Assembly (NCBI RefSeq): GCF_051106095.1
Contig: NC_135785.1
Location: 94,583,501 to 94,647,500 of the forward strand
Source of the DNA: Pogona vitticeps
Taxonomy: Eukaryota > Chordata > Lepidosauria > Squamata > Agamidae
Length of the DNA stretch: 64,000 bases
Direction: 5' to 3'
How positions within the stretch are numbered: position 1 is the first letter of the stretch; every line of letters starts with the position of its first letter. Made by a program: the position numbers and the translations under genes. This document shows, one piece after another, positions 1 to 10,984 of the stretch. The notes under the pieces were generated by a model. It ran no database searches. It was not told the origin of the DNA and saw nothing but the letters and a program-made list of their open reading frames with translations.

Positions 1-101
1 GTAACTCAGGGGAAATAGACAAAATCAACATTAATGAGGAAGTACAAAGTCATGAGAAATAATGCATATTATCCAGAGAATGTAGTAAGGGGAATTTAAC
101 A

Positions 102-410
102 TTATAAAGCAACAGTAAGTCTCAAAATTTCAGTTAAGTAGTTTGTCACCGCCTCAGTGAGGGGAGCATAGCCAGGGAGAAGATCAGGGAAGTGATCCGA
201 AAAGGGAATCAGCCAGTGATCTAAAAAGAGTTTGTGATGGGAGTGGTGTGCTGGGCATTTAAATAGAATATGGCCTAAGATGTCAGTCAGCAAATGACAG
301 AAAAGACAAAGTCTTTTGTCTTTAAGGATTTTGGAAAAGCGGTCAAACTGCATGGCCGACAGGAAGATGCTAAACCAAGCTAGCATGAAAGCTCTCTGCT
401 GCTTAGGTTT
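102..410 (-). mobile_element. LINE ORF2 C-terminal fragment
   Basis: The minus strand encodes a short reading frame with CLFC, then H and CPAHH spacing like the CCHC knuckle that follows the reverse transcriptase in many vertebrate LINEs, followed by a helix ending LTEAVTNYLTEILRL. It lies inside a HERC4 intron in antisense. The clade cannot be assigned from this piece; it is inferred to be a dead 5'-truncated copy. Confidence 0.45.
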
Positions 411-518
411 AGAGAAGACTAAGGACAGAATCTTTTGGAAGTCATTAAATTATAGTTACTGGATGGCACATAATACACACGTAGACTAGTAAAACCTCTG
501 CTTTACTCTTCTCTTTAG

Positions 519-621
519 AATACTCAGTACAAAGGAGAATACTGGGCAGACCACCCGACAATTAAAATCTTCTGGGAGGTTTTCCATGAATTACCACTGG
601 AGAAGAAGAAACAGTTTTTGT
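519..621 (+). CDS. HERC4: HERC4 penultimate coding exon
   Basis: This 103-nt exon starts in phase 0 with AAT after CTCTTTAG and ends with the first base of a leucine codon before GTAAGTAC. It encodes 34 residues of the HECT domain around the HPTIKIFWEVFHELPLEKKK segment. Confidence 0.93.
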
Positions 622-3600
622 GTAAGTACAAAACTTGTCATAGAAATAACAAAAATGGGGTTTTGTCAGTTTATCGGCAATTTTATACATGACACCACGA
701 TGGAGAAATTCTTGAGGTCAAGGGCTGCTTTTATGTCTTCAGGGTCCTCTGGGGGGCTGCCCTTCCAGATAAAATGAAGTAGCTAGAAATAGGTTACTTA
801 CAATGGTCCTGTCTGTGTAGTGCAGGATGTGTTTTTAAACTACATATACATTTTACATGTATTGGGTCTTGACAGTTATATAAGTGTGTAGTGAGATGGG
901 TGTGACTACACAGTAGGGGAAAATATTATTGTTGATGTAGTTGCACCCTGAGACAGTTTGTAATCTCTGCTGCAAGGATTGCTTCAGTTTTGAAACTTGG
1001 TATTTTAGACTGGCTCTAAATTGTGTCTGAAATACAAGCCAAAGGGGAAATTTGCATGTTTATTTATATACTGAAGACTTTCAGCTAGATCCAGATACTT
1101 ACTTGAATGCATGGCATTTAAATAAGGACTAATTTGTCTCACTGGTTACATGGATCTGAATTCAACAGTCTGGATCGATCCAGAGATTTATATGAAATAT
1201 CTATAACTAGAAAAGTGCACGTTCTCCTTCCTATCTAGGATGAAGTGCAGCTGACCCTCACTCCCCGGGGCCGGGTGGGCCACTAACTGGGCATTACACG
1301 TTGCTGGGGTCTTTCTTTGGTGGTGGGACACCAATCTGGGCAGTCAAAATAGTTAACTACCTAGGGAGGCTGGGCCAGCCCAGCTGGGGTCCTGCCTGGA
1401 TTGGCATGCCACCTCAGTGACATGCAGAGCTTAGTTAGTGGTCCAGCCAGCACAGGGGATGGGAATCCAAACCACCTGTGGTGTCGCATTTTATCCTAGA
1501 TATGAAGGATGAAGTGCCCATCTCTAAAATGTAAAATGCGTGTGAAAAGATTGGTTGCAGCTGTTCAGTTGATACATGACAGCACTAGAAAGCATCCTAC
1601 AGCTGCTGTGATTGATTGGAATGATTCATTTATTATTGAAGCTAGAAAACATTTGCTCTCCCCATGAAATTTCCCTTGAAATGTATGTTTCTTTAACGTG
1701 GTTCTCTATGAATCCACACTGATGGGTTAAACGGCGCCTGCGCTGGTTCCTCTCGGAATTTTCCAGAGCTATGAGGGAAAAGATACAATGTTTGAGTTGC
1801 CCTGCACTGCGCAAGTGCAGCCCGCCAAAAATCCCCAGTTCCATTTATCCACCCGCGGAGTTGGAACCTCTCGGTTGGAGCTCTTGAGATTTCATTCTCC
1901 TATCGCTGTTTTCGGATTTTTTGGACCTGACCTGGCTTGTCTTTCGTCTCTCCGTCTCTCCGTTGCCCTGAATTCGGACCGGCTGACCTTCCTTTGCCTC
2001 TGGCGTGCTCATTACAAGTACTTTCGCTTTCCCGCTTGATCCTAATTGAGGCCTATTACCTCCTGTTGAGGCGCCACGCGCCAGCAGGATTCTTTCAATT
2101 ACTGACTTTCTCTGCCGTTTGTTAACTGTTTGGCCTATGTCAGCGAAAAAGGGACCTTTTCGCCGCTGTTCTGCTTGTTCCGGGAAGCTCCCCTTCCAGG
2201 ATCATCATTCACTCTGTCTTTTCTGTCTGGGTGAGACGCATTCGCCCACCACTTGCAAGCATTGCAAGGAATTCACCAAGGCGACCCTGAAATCTCGTCA
2301 GCAACGCCTCAACTGTTTTCTGTGGAATTGCACTCTGTCAGCTTCACAACCGTCAGATATGGAATCTGTCCAGTCGGTCTCCACTGTTCGTTCGGAGGTG
2401 ACTTTGGTCTCCTCTTCCCCTCCTTCGACATCTAAGGAGGTGTCCAAGAAGCCTTCCAAGGGGAAATCCAAGAAATTGCCTGCCGGAAAAAAGTCTTCGT
2501 CTGATGTGCCTTCTTCTTCAACCTCGGCACCAACGAAGAAGGGACCGTCCAAGGCTGCGCCGAAGGCTAAGGCGAAGACCAAGGAGATTACCCTGGTCGT
2601 ACCACCTGTATCGGCGTCGGTGCCTTCTCCATTCCTTGAGGAGTCTTCTCGGGACCGGGATTCGGTCTCCAACTTGGGCGCCCCCATTCCACCTCGCCAA
2701 CCACCACCGGTGGATTTGGGCAAGTCGCCTACGGTTAACCAGCTCGACAAGCTCGTTGCCGGCGCCGAGAGCATACCGCTCAGCCCGATACTTACCGGGC
2801 GAACAACCCGATCTCCTTCACTCCTCTCGGAGTCGGGTCGTTCTACATCTCCTCCCCCTCCACGGGGTCGACCTACCAAGCCATTTGAAGAACCAGTCCC
2901 TCGGCGCCCAGCTTCTCATTCCGCCGCCGACGAACCATCGGCGAAGAAGCACCGTCACCGACGAAGGCACCGTCGAGGCCACCGACGCCGAAGGGGCTCC
3001 TCGCCGTCCGACTCAGATTACAGTCGGGGTCGGAAGAGGTCCCACCGGAGACGGCGAAGAAAGGATTCTTCTACCGAGTCCTCTTCGACCTCAAGGGAAA
3101 GGAGACATAGGAGAAAGAGATCTAAGTACTCCTATTCGTCATCCTCTCGGTCACATTCTCCGCATCGAAGCCCATCCCCGAGTAGACCATCGGATACGGG
3201 CTCCGGCAAACCTACGGCGCCGAAGGATGCCCCGACTGCACCACCTGTCTTGCCGCCTCCACAACCTGCAGAGGAGTGTCCTCCGGCCCCGAAAAAGACG
3301 CCTTCGGGGCCGGAAGTACCTCGTCCTCCATCCTCCCCATACCATTCGGAGGAGGAGCATCCCGGAGAGGAATCTTCCGATGCGGAAGACGACACCGAGT
3401 CGGAGGTGTCCTTAGAAGTCCCAATCCCTGGGGAACCTTTGCCTCCAGAGGCAGCTAACTTAAAACCATCCTCTCCTTCGGAAGATTTCTCTTCCTACAC
3501 TCAAATGGTTGGCCGTATGGCTCAAGCTTTAAAGCTGGTGATTGAGCAGTCCCCAAGAAGAGAAGAGAATCTCATCTTCGGGGATATCGAGGCTGAAAGG

Positions 3601-6600
3601 ACACATCCAGTCAGTTTGTCCTTCATACCTGAACTGATGGACCTTATTAAAGAATTCTGGGAGCATCCTGCCAATGCTACCTCGATTTCGAAAAGAACCG
3701 AGAATCTCTATAGGATTCATGGCGACAATACCTCTTTCCTAGTCATGCACCCTGCACCCAACTCTTTAATAGTAGAGTCTAGTTCTACTAAGACTCCTAC
3801 AAAAGGTCACCCTACCCCAACCAACAAGGAGGGAAGGAAGCTCGAGATTTTGGCACGTCGCATGTATTCTATGACCACGTTCACCCTACGTGCAGTGAAT
3901 TATCTAGTGGCTATGGGTGCCTACCAAAAACAACTTTGGTCCAGGGTTCTTCCAGCCCTTCAAATGGCTCCAGACGATATTAGACAGCTCTGTCTGGATA
4001 CTCATGCGGAAGCTCTCACAGTATCTAAATACCAACGGCTAGCCGCCCACCATGTAGCAGAGGCCACGTCCAAGAATTTTGCCTCCCTTATCACTCTGAG
4101 AAGGCATGCTTGGCTGCGCTCAGCCAACATTGTTGAGGACATTAAGACTAGAGTAGAAAACCTGCCTTTTGATGCCACAGGCCTCTTCAGCCAAAATACT
4201 GATGAGAACCTGGAAAACTTACATAAAAGTAAGAAAACGGCTAAATCATACTCGGTGCAAACTGCACCTAGACAATCCAAACCTCAGTGGCGTCCAAAGT
4301 ACACCACCCAGTCTTACCAACAGCCTTCCACCAGTACTTACCGTCCTTACGGGGGCAATTCTTCCCAACGCCCTCCTCAGGCTTCTTCCTCTTCATCTGC
4401 TGCTTTCAGATCCCAACCGTCTCGTAAGAGGCAGTCTTTCAAAACACCTGGAAGAAAACAAAAGCAGTACCTTTGACTCCCTGACTATTCCGCTGCCAAC
4501 CTCCCACACCACCCGCCTCTCTCCTTACCTTCACAACTGGACTCTCATCACCAATGACATCTGGGTTCTCAACATTATCACCTCCGGTTACCGCCTGGAG
4601 TTTATAAGGTTGCCTCCTCTAGGACAGGTCAACCCTACATCATTCGATCCGATCCTAGAGGAGGAAATCCTGACTCTCCTTCAGAAAGGGGCTATCCAGA
4701 AGGTACCATCAGAGGATGTCCTCGACGGTTTTTACTCCTGATACTTTCTGGTTCCAAAGAAGGACGGGGGCCTTCGTCCCATCCTCGATCTGAGAAGCCT
4801 CAACAAGTTTCTCAAGGCACGCAAGTTCAAGATGGTGACCTTAGAGTCCATCATTCATCTTCTGAGGCAAGGAGACTGGTTTGTGGTCCTGGATCTAAAA
4901 GACGCATATTTCCATGTCACCATACACAGGAGCCACAGGAAATATCTGCGTCTACTTTTCAACAACACCATCTATCAATTTGTGGCCTTACCTTTTGGCC
5001 TTTCCACAGCACCCAGGACCTTCACCAAGTGCATGGCTCCGGTGGCAGCATACCTGCGTCTTCAGGGGATCCAGGTGTTCCCCTACATCGACGACTGGCT
5101 GATTGTCTCGACGTCCAGACATCAGGCCTTAAAGGACACTCAGTATGTTCTCCAGACGTTACAATCACTAGGTCTCACAGTCAATCACGAGAAGTCCAGG
5201 CTGAATCCCTCTCAGGTGGTGGACTACATCGGAGCGAGGTTAGACTCAGTACACGCTCGGATGTTCATGCCTCCAGAACGCATCCAAAAGCTAGTAAGAG
5301 CCATAAGAAGGTTCAGGCCAAGGGCAAGAGTAAAAGCAAGTCTTGCACAACATCTGCTAGGCCTCATGGCTTCTACAACGGCGACCCTGTCCCATGCTCG
5401 CCTCAAGATGCGTTCACTTCAAATTTGGATGCTGTCCCTCTTCAATCTACTCCTCGACAGTCCAAACAAGCTTCTCACTGTCACCCTGGAGTTGGCACAG
5501 CAGCTGCAATGGTGGACTTTCCGACCTCACCTCTTGGTGGGGCGCCCCTTCCGTCCGGTTCATCTGACAACTCAGGTCACTACAGACGCGAGTCCACTCG
5601 GATGGGGCGCCCATTGCGAGGGTCATCAGATCAACGCTCTGTGGTCCCCTCAGGAGAAAAACTTGCACATAAACCATCTGGAGCTGTTAGCCATCATAAA
5701 GGCCTTGAAGTCCTTCCTACCTCTCGTGAGAGGCAGGGCGATTCAGCTCGTCACAGACAACACCACAGCGATGTTCTACGTGAACAAGCAGGGGGGAACA
5801 AGGTCAAAGTCCCTTCTGTTTCTGTCAATACATCTTTGGGAGTGGTGCTACCAGGAGCACATTTACCCGGTAGCCATCCACATAGCCACCACGGACAACA
5901 TCGTTGCGGACGAGCTCAGTCGTCGTTCCACTCAAAATCACGAATGGGAGCTGGACTCAGAGATCTTTCAAGAACTCTGCCACAGGTGGGGAACTCCGAC
6001 AACCGACATGTTCGCCAAGAACTCCAACAAGAAGTGTCTCCGCTACGCGTCCAGGGCAGGACGGGGCCCGGGATCGTTGGGAGATGCTTTCATGATCCCT
6101 TGGCACAAGGGCCTTCTATACATGTTTCCTCCCATTCCATTGGTTCAGAGGTCAGTAGTCAGAGCCCTCCAGCTGCAAGCAGAAGCAATCTTGATTGCAC
6201 CTTGGTGGCCCAGACAACCTTGGTTCTCTCTACTTCTGCAGACAGCAATCGACAAGGTGAAGCTTCCCCTCGTCCCACACCTAATAACTCAGGACTCGGG
6301 GTCGATCTTCCACCCAGACCTGGACTCCTTCCAATTGACAGCGTGGAGGATATCCCATCAATAATGGAAGTTCTTGACAAGGCAAGAAAGCCTTCTACCA
6401 TGCGGCTCTATCAACACAAGTGGCAAGGTTTTCTCAAATTCACTACAGAGCGGGGTTTACAAGCATCTCCCGTCTCTTTATCTACATTGCTACTGTATCT
6501 CAGACACCTGTTTGATCTTGGTTTAACCAAGTCTACCTTAAAGGTGTACACCTCAGCCATTGTAACTTTCCAACCAAAGGGGTCTCAATCCTCCAGATGG

Positions 6601-8298
6601 TTTTCCCATCCGACGGTGAAAGCTTTCTTTAGAGGTCTGTCCAACATGAGACCCCCTGTGAGACGGCCATTACCTCAGTGGTCTTTACAGACCGTACTGC
6701 ACTCACTGGTTCGTCCCCCCTTTGAGCCAATGGCTACCTGTGACCTGAAGTTTTTATCCCTGAAAACTTTGTTCCTTGTGGCAATCACTTCTGCCCGTAG
6801 GGCTAGTGAATTGGCGGCTCTCCGGGCTGATTCCCCTTACCTCCAATTTTTCAAGGACAAGGTGGTATTATACCCAGATGTTTCTTTCCTCCCCAAGGTG
6901 GTGTCGGACTTTCATGTCAACCAACCTCTGTTGCTACCTACTCTTTTTTCTGAACCCTCTTCGGATATTGAGCGCACGCTCCACTGTTTGGACGTTCGTC
7001 GTGCATTATCCTTTTATATCTCAAGGACCAAGGACTTCAGGAAAGTCCAGAGACTGTTCTTGTGTTATTATGGCCAACGTAAAGGGACTGCTGCTTCGAC
7101 GTCGACCCTGTCCAGATGGTTGGTTTCCACCATTTCGTTGGCCTATGAGTTGCAGCACAAACCTCTCCCTGAAAACCTGCGTGCTCATTCTACACGAGCT
7201 GTTGCCACGTCCACGGCCCTGCTGCGAGGGGTAGACATCCCCAACATATGTAGAGCAGCTACCTGGTCCAGTGTATCGACCTTCATCAAACACTATAGAC
7301 TGGACCTCAGGGCCAAGAATGAGACCAGATTCGGGAGGGCTATCCTTACATCACTGCTGCAGTGACGGCCCACCATCCTGTAAGTAGCTTGGTAGTCACC
7401 CATCAGTGTGGATTCATAGAGAACCACGTTAAAGAAGAACAGGTTACTTACCTGTAAACATGGTTCTTTAAGTGGATTCTCTATGAATACACACGACCCG
7501 CCCAACCTCCCCACGTGTCCGTCACTGCTGATTGAGTTCCAACTCTCTCTATGTGCGGGCACATGGAACTGGGGATTTTTGCCGGGCTGCACTTGCGCAG
7601 TGCAGGGCAACTCAAACATTGTATCTTTTCCCTCATAGCTCTGGAAAATTCCGAGAGGAACCAGCGCAGGCGCTGTTTAACCCATCAGTGTGTATTCATA
7701 GAGAATCCACTTAAAGAACCATGTTTACAGGTAAGTAACCTGTTCTTTCTCACTAATGCATCAGTCCCTGGACACATCTACATTTCCTGATTTCTATTTT
7801 GACCCTACATTCTCTGCTGAGGTAATCTGTAGCATTTGTGCAAAGTAATTAAGAGCAAAACATTTACCAAACATTTAACAGGCCTATCTTGTTTTTCTAC
7901 CAAATGGCTAATTGCCCTAATAGTTTTAGGTATCATTTTCTTTTAAAGCTGTAGAATAACGGTAAACAAAAAGCAAAACGAATCTGAAAAACACATTTTT
8001 ATTAATGTCATAATTACATGTATTTGTTTATGGTGTGTATTTGATCTGATAGCCTAAATTGATCTTTCCTAATTCTTTTTTTTAAATAGTATTTTTGACA
8101 GGCAGTGATCGTATTCCTATACTTGGAATGAAGAGTCTTAGTCTTGTAATCCAGCCAACAGGAGGTGGAGATGAGTATCTTCCAGTAGCTCATACATGTT
8201 TTAATCTTCTTGATCTTCCAAAATACACAGATAAAGAAACTCTCAAATCAAAGCTAATTCAGGCTATTGATCACTATGAAGGCTTCAATTTAGTATAA
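519..8298 (+). CDS. HERC4: HERC4, last two coding exons (HECT E3 ubiquitin ligase, 3' end)
   Basis: Two exons, 519-621 and 8090-8298, join in phase to encode the C-terminal end of a HECT domain. Exon 519-621 reads NTQYKGEYWADHPTIK and ends KKKQFL; the last exon continues LFLTGSDRIPILG and ends DHYEGFNLV before TAA. This matches the C terminus of vertebrate HERC4 as I recall it. The catalytic cysteine, which takes ubiquitin as a thioester, is in the HTCFNLLDLP motif (TGT at 8197-8199). Splice sites are canonical: TTTAG before 519, GTAAGT after 621 and AAATAG before 8090. HERC4 has N-terminal RCC1-like repeats, which must lie to the left of the window. The gene is convergent with COX5B and SIRT1. 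HERC3 has a similar HECT end, but the wording and the SIRT1 neighbourhood favour HERC4. Confidence 0.93.
1690..1852 (+). repeat. DIRS left inverted terminal repeat
   Basis: Inverted partner of about 7555-7747. Both contain the reverse-complement-matching core around GGTTCCTCTCGGAATTTTCC and TACAATGTTTGAGTTGCCCT. Confidence 0.85.
2119..4476 (+). CDS. DIRS gag-like ORF (fossil element part)
   Basis: A 785-codon open frame. The N terminus has clustered CxxC pairs (CSACSGK, CLFC, CKHC) that resemble a zinc-binding module. The centre is rich in Ser, Pro and Arg with SR-like tracts, and the C-terminal third is more ordered. It is the first ORF of the DIRS copy, so it is not a host gene. No capsid fold can be shown from sequence alone. 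Confidence 0.8.
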   Translation: MLTVWPMSAKKGPFRRCSACSGKLPFQDHHSLCLFCLGETHSPTTCKHCKEFTKATLKSRQQRLNCFLWNCTLSASQPSDMESVQSVSTVRSEVTLVSSSPPSTSKEVSKKPSKGKSKKLPAGKKSSSDVPSSSTSAPTKKGPSKAAPKAKAKTKEITLVVPPVSASVPSPFLEESSRDRDSVSNLGAPIPPRQPPPVDLGKSPTVNQLDKLVAGAESIPLSPILTGRTTRSPSLLSESGRSTSPPPPRGRPTKPFEEPVPRRPASHSAADEPSAKKHRHRRRHRRGHRRRRGSSPSDSDYSRGRKRSHRRRRRKDSSTESSSTSRERRHRRKRSKYSYSSSSRSHSPHRSPSPSRPSDTGSGKPTAPKDAPTAPPVLPPPQPAEECPPAPKKTPSGPEVPRPPSSPYHSEEEHPGEESSDAEDDTESEVSLEVPIPGEPLPPEAANLKPSSPSEDFSSYTQMVGRMAQALKLVIEQSPRREENLIFGDIEAERTHPVSLSFIPELMDLIKEFWEHPANATSISKRTENLYRIHGDNTSFLVMHPAPNSLIVESSSTKTPTKGHPTPTNKEGRKLEILARRMYSMTTFTLRAVNYLVAMGAYQKQLWSRVLPALQMAPDDIRQLCLDTHAEALTVSKYQRLAAHHVAEATSKNFASLITLRRHAWLRSANIVEDIKTRVENLPFDATGLFSQNTDENLENLHKSKKTAKSYSVQTAPRQSKPQWRPKYTTQSYQQPSTSTYRPYGGNSSQRPPQASSSSSAAFRSQPSRKRQSFKTPGRKQKQYL
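4500..6364 (+). other. DIRS reverse transcriptase / RNase H / methyltransferase-like region (fossil)
   Basis: Recognisable blocks are FVVLDLKDAYFHV (RT), PYIDDWLI (RT catalytic box), VTTDASPLGWGAH and HLELLAI (RNase H), and a later block ILIAPWWPRQPW typical of the DIRS methyltransferase-like domain. The order matches known DIRS elements. Confidence 0.85.
6361..7365 (+). other. DIRS tyrosine recombinase domain (fossil)
   Basis: Shows an N-terminal SAM-like DNA-binding region (KARKPSTMRLYQHKW), then ITSARRASELAALR with the first catalytic Arg, HSTRAVATS with the His-x-x-Arg box, and a terminal KHYRLD tyrosine. It overlaps the preceding frame upstream, as is usual in the family. Confidence 0.85.
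7390..7495 (+). repeat. DIRS internal complementary region
   Basis: Contains, back to back, the complement of the outermost left end (GGATTCATAGAGAACCACG) and of the outermost right end (TTACTTACCTGTAAACATGG). DIRS elements use this region to circularise. Confidence 0.8.
7555..7747 (+). repeat. DIRS right inverted terminal repeat
   Basis: Inverted copy of about 1690-1852. It ends in the GTAAGTAACCTGTTCTT tip, which is also mirrored in the internal complementary region. Confidence 0.85.
8090..8298 (+). CDS. HERC4: HERC4 terminal coding exon with catalytic Cys
   Basis: The exon begins with two bases that complete the split leucine codon. It encodes the HECT C-lobe with motif HTCFNLLDLPKY and stops at TAA 8296-8298. 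The hydrophobic tail (GFNLV) is the usual HECT end. Confidence 0.95.
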
Positions 8299-9421
8299 CT
8301 TGTGGAAGCTTGGAACGCTGAAGCTATTTAATGTGGGAACATTTAATTTTTTGCATCTATCTTGCAGTGTTACATTCAATAAAAAGCCTAGCAGTGGAGG
8401 TGATATAAGAAGCTGTTCATAAATATGTTCAGTGATCTGGTTCTTTAATGGCTGCCTAAAACCCTTACACTGATTGTCTTGATACAAATTCTGAAGCCAC
8501 ATTTTGTGATATTAACAAACAAAAGAGTAACTTGGGGGGGGGGGAAGTTTCTCTGAATTTTTGTAGTTCACAAGTTGCAAATGACTTGCTATGTGTGGAA
8601 AGATGTGCTTAATTTTTTTTCAGTCACTGCATCTGTCACTTATAGATCTTTGCTTTGTAAATAATCTTTTTGTAATACTGTATTCCCCAGTAGCAGTAGA
8701 TACTCCTATCTACTTGCAAGTGAATTGGGACTTACTTCATAAAAACAAACCAAGAGAGGGGAAAAATCCACCACAGCATCTCAGCTGATGTTGGAGATCT
8801 GCATCTATTTTTTTAAAATGAGGATCTAATGATGAATAATAAAACTAGAAGTAGTTTGTACAAAGTTCCTTTCACGCTAAAGCAGATACAGCTTTTATTA
8901 ACATAAAGATCAAAACACTATCAAATATTATTTGTCTGATAACCCATGTTCATATGAACTACCGATTTTCAAAATACCATTACTACTGGATCCTATGATT
9001 TAATCCTGGAACTCAATCCTTGATAACCGTGTAATTAATCTCATTTATGCCTCATACCTCAGTCTGCAATTGTTAATTGCATCTTCACTGTTTGCCTTTA
9101 ACTTCAGCAGAGCTGAGATGTCCATCATTCTCATTCCCAAATGTTGTAAGACCAGTTTTGAAGATCTGGTTCAATTTTCACTTTTTCAGACAATTTCTAA
9201 ATGCCCTCTTTTAAAAATACTTTTTTGAACTTCAGTCATCTGAAACAATCACATTGAATTTGTGGGGAATTGGAGGTGGGGTGGAGCCTCATGTTCCTGA
9301 ATGTTTACATGTTATTGATAGTATGTGACTTCCAGCTGTGAAATAAATATTTATTTTTTTTAGATTTATAAACTGCAGTGAAAATTCAAGCGTAAAATAA
9401 AAATTATTGAATGAACGTTTT
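8299..9421 (+). other. HERC4: HERC4 3' untranslated region with alternative poly(A) signals
   Basis: AATAAA hexamers lie at 8378-8383 (80 bases after the stop), 9342-9347 and 9396-9401. The AT-rich sequence between them shows no recognised repeat, so a short and a long 3' UTR are both plausible. The end coordinate is an inference. Confidence 0.5.
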
Positions 9422-9505
9422 GGGCTTTGTGTATGCCTACAGAGCTCTTCCTTTTGACAAATTTGATTCTATGCACAAATTGCCATAGAAAACTGTTATT
9501 TAAAC

Positions 9506-9864
9506 CTGCGGTCCCCAACCTTTTTCAGTCCATGGACCGGCTGGGGAAGGCGGGACACCCCACGCTCATGTGCATGTGTGAATGAGCGTGCTTGCACGCA
9601 TACACTCGTGCACATGCGTGAACGGCACCACGGTGCTTGTGTGGGCGCGCTCACGCTTGTTCACATGCATGAACGGCAGCGCTGCCATTCGCACATGCAC
9701 ACAAGAGCACCCGCATAAGCACTGCGCCATTTGCGCATGCGCATGAGCAGGTGCAAACAGCCTTTGCGGGGATGAGTGTGTGTGTGGGGGTGTCTGTCTT
9801 TGTGGCCTGGTCGGGCTCAGGCTGTGGACCGGCACCAGGCCATGGACTGGGGGTTGACAACCTG
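9506..9864. mobile_element. hAT-type MITE
   Basis: Starts CTGCGGTCCCCAACC and ends GGTTGACAACCTG. It is flanked by a perfect 8-bp target duplication ATTTAAAC at 9498-9505 and 9865-9872, as expected for hAT. The interior has degenerate alternating pur/pyr GCACATGCGTG repeats and no coding capacity. Confidence 0.8.
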
Positions 9865-10728
9865 ATTTAAACCACACTTTTGGGAAGATTACTTTTGAGG
9901 TTCAGATTGGCTAGTATACTGTGTTCTTTATCTGTGCTAGCCTCAAGACCCCTTGTTCATGCTACACTATATGTTGACATACCTGTTAAGACTAATGTGG
10001 GTTCTCTAGTCCTCATGGCTCATTTCCTGAAACAGTGTCTTTTTTGAAGGGAAACTGAGGCTTATGTCCGTATTTCCATTTTTGAGTGTCTACTTTTGAA
10101 ACTCTTGGTTCTTGCTTACATATACATCCTATATGTGAGATGCATTTTTCCTGTTCAGATATATCAGTCTCCACATGGAGGCTGGTCCCCTTGAGTATGT
10201 TCTTAGCAGCTGGGGGGATAAAGACAGAACAGGGTCTCAAGTCATAATATCTGGAAAAAAATCATATCCCCATTTAATAGTCATGTGTAGTCCAGTGGTG
10301 GAAGACTGTGCTTTCAACCATTTCAAGAAAACCCAGAATCAAAAGGTGATAGTTATGAAGCTTCCAATGTACATTATTTTTACAGAAAATTTTCACAGCC
10401 AAATATTATTTAAACACTACTCTATGCGGTGAATATTTAAATATAAACATTTAAGTATTTCTTGCATATAAAAGCTAGTACAGTGGTGCCTCAACTTACG
10501 AACATCTCTACTTATGACCATTTTGAGTTACGACCAGCTCCGGTTGCAAAATTTTGCTTTGACTTGCGACCGGAGCTTCCACTTACGAACAGAAAAAGGC
10601 AGGGGGGAAAGGCAGGAAATTCAAATTTCTAACTGTAGGTGGTGATGAAGCTACTTCTTTGTAGCTCTTTCGCACCAGCAGTTAAGAGAGTGTGCATCAG
10701 AGGCTTAGGACTGCCTCGCTTCTGCTTC

Positions 10729-10761
10729 TGAGTGTGTGTGTGTGTGTGTGCGTGCGCGCGC
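10729..10761. repeat. (TG)n/(CG) simple repeat
   Basis: About 30 bases of alternating TG turning into GCGTGCGCGCGC, inside the MITE. Confidence 0.85.
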
Positions 10762-10984
10762 AGGGAGGCTTCGGGATGCCTGGTAAGGTTGCCATTTTCT
10801 GCTTTTTAAAAGTGTTCTGGGTGTTTTTGCAGCATGGTTTTGGGCTGGGGGGTTATGTTCTTGTGTTGTGATTGGTCTTGGGGGGGTTTGCTGGTTGGTT
10901 CCCCCCATTTCCAATGGGGTTTTTTGTTGCTTTTGGTTTTCCATTTCTGATGGGTCTTGGGGGCTTGTTTTTTGGCTGACCCCC

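Larger units (their letters stand above)
1690..7747 (+). mobile_element. DIRS retroelement, near-whole fossil copy
   Basis: A tyrosine-recombinase retroelement about 6 kb long. Ends: inverted terminal repeats at about 1690-1852 and 7555-7747, plus an internal complementary region at about 7390-7495 that matches the outer tips of both ends; this arrangement is diagnostic of DIRS. Parts in order: a gag-like ORF (2119-4476), a reverse transcriptase/RNase H region followed by a methyltransferase-like segment (about 4500-6364), and an overlapping tyrosine recombinase frame (ending 7365). Overlapping frames are normal for the family. By eye the termini differ at only about three positions over roughly 140 bases, so the copy looks young. 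It looks nearly whole, with about one apparent break. Confidence 0.9.
622..8089 (+). other. HERC4: HERC4 last intron
   Basis: A 7.5-kb intron bounded by GTAAGT and a T-rich AAATAG acceptor. Most of it (about 1690-7747) is a DIRS element on the same strand. 622-1689 holds no recognised gene; a GC-richer patch at about 1245-1500 may be an old repeat but I could not name it. 7748-8089 is plain AT-rich sequence. Confidence 0.85.

Noticed and set aside
2298-3424. Several antisense and alternate-frame ORFs over the DIRS gag region
   Set aside because: They mirror the Ser/Arg/Pro-rich composition of the real frame and show no motif of their own.
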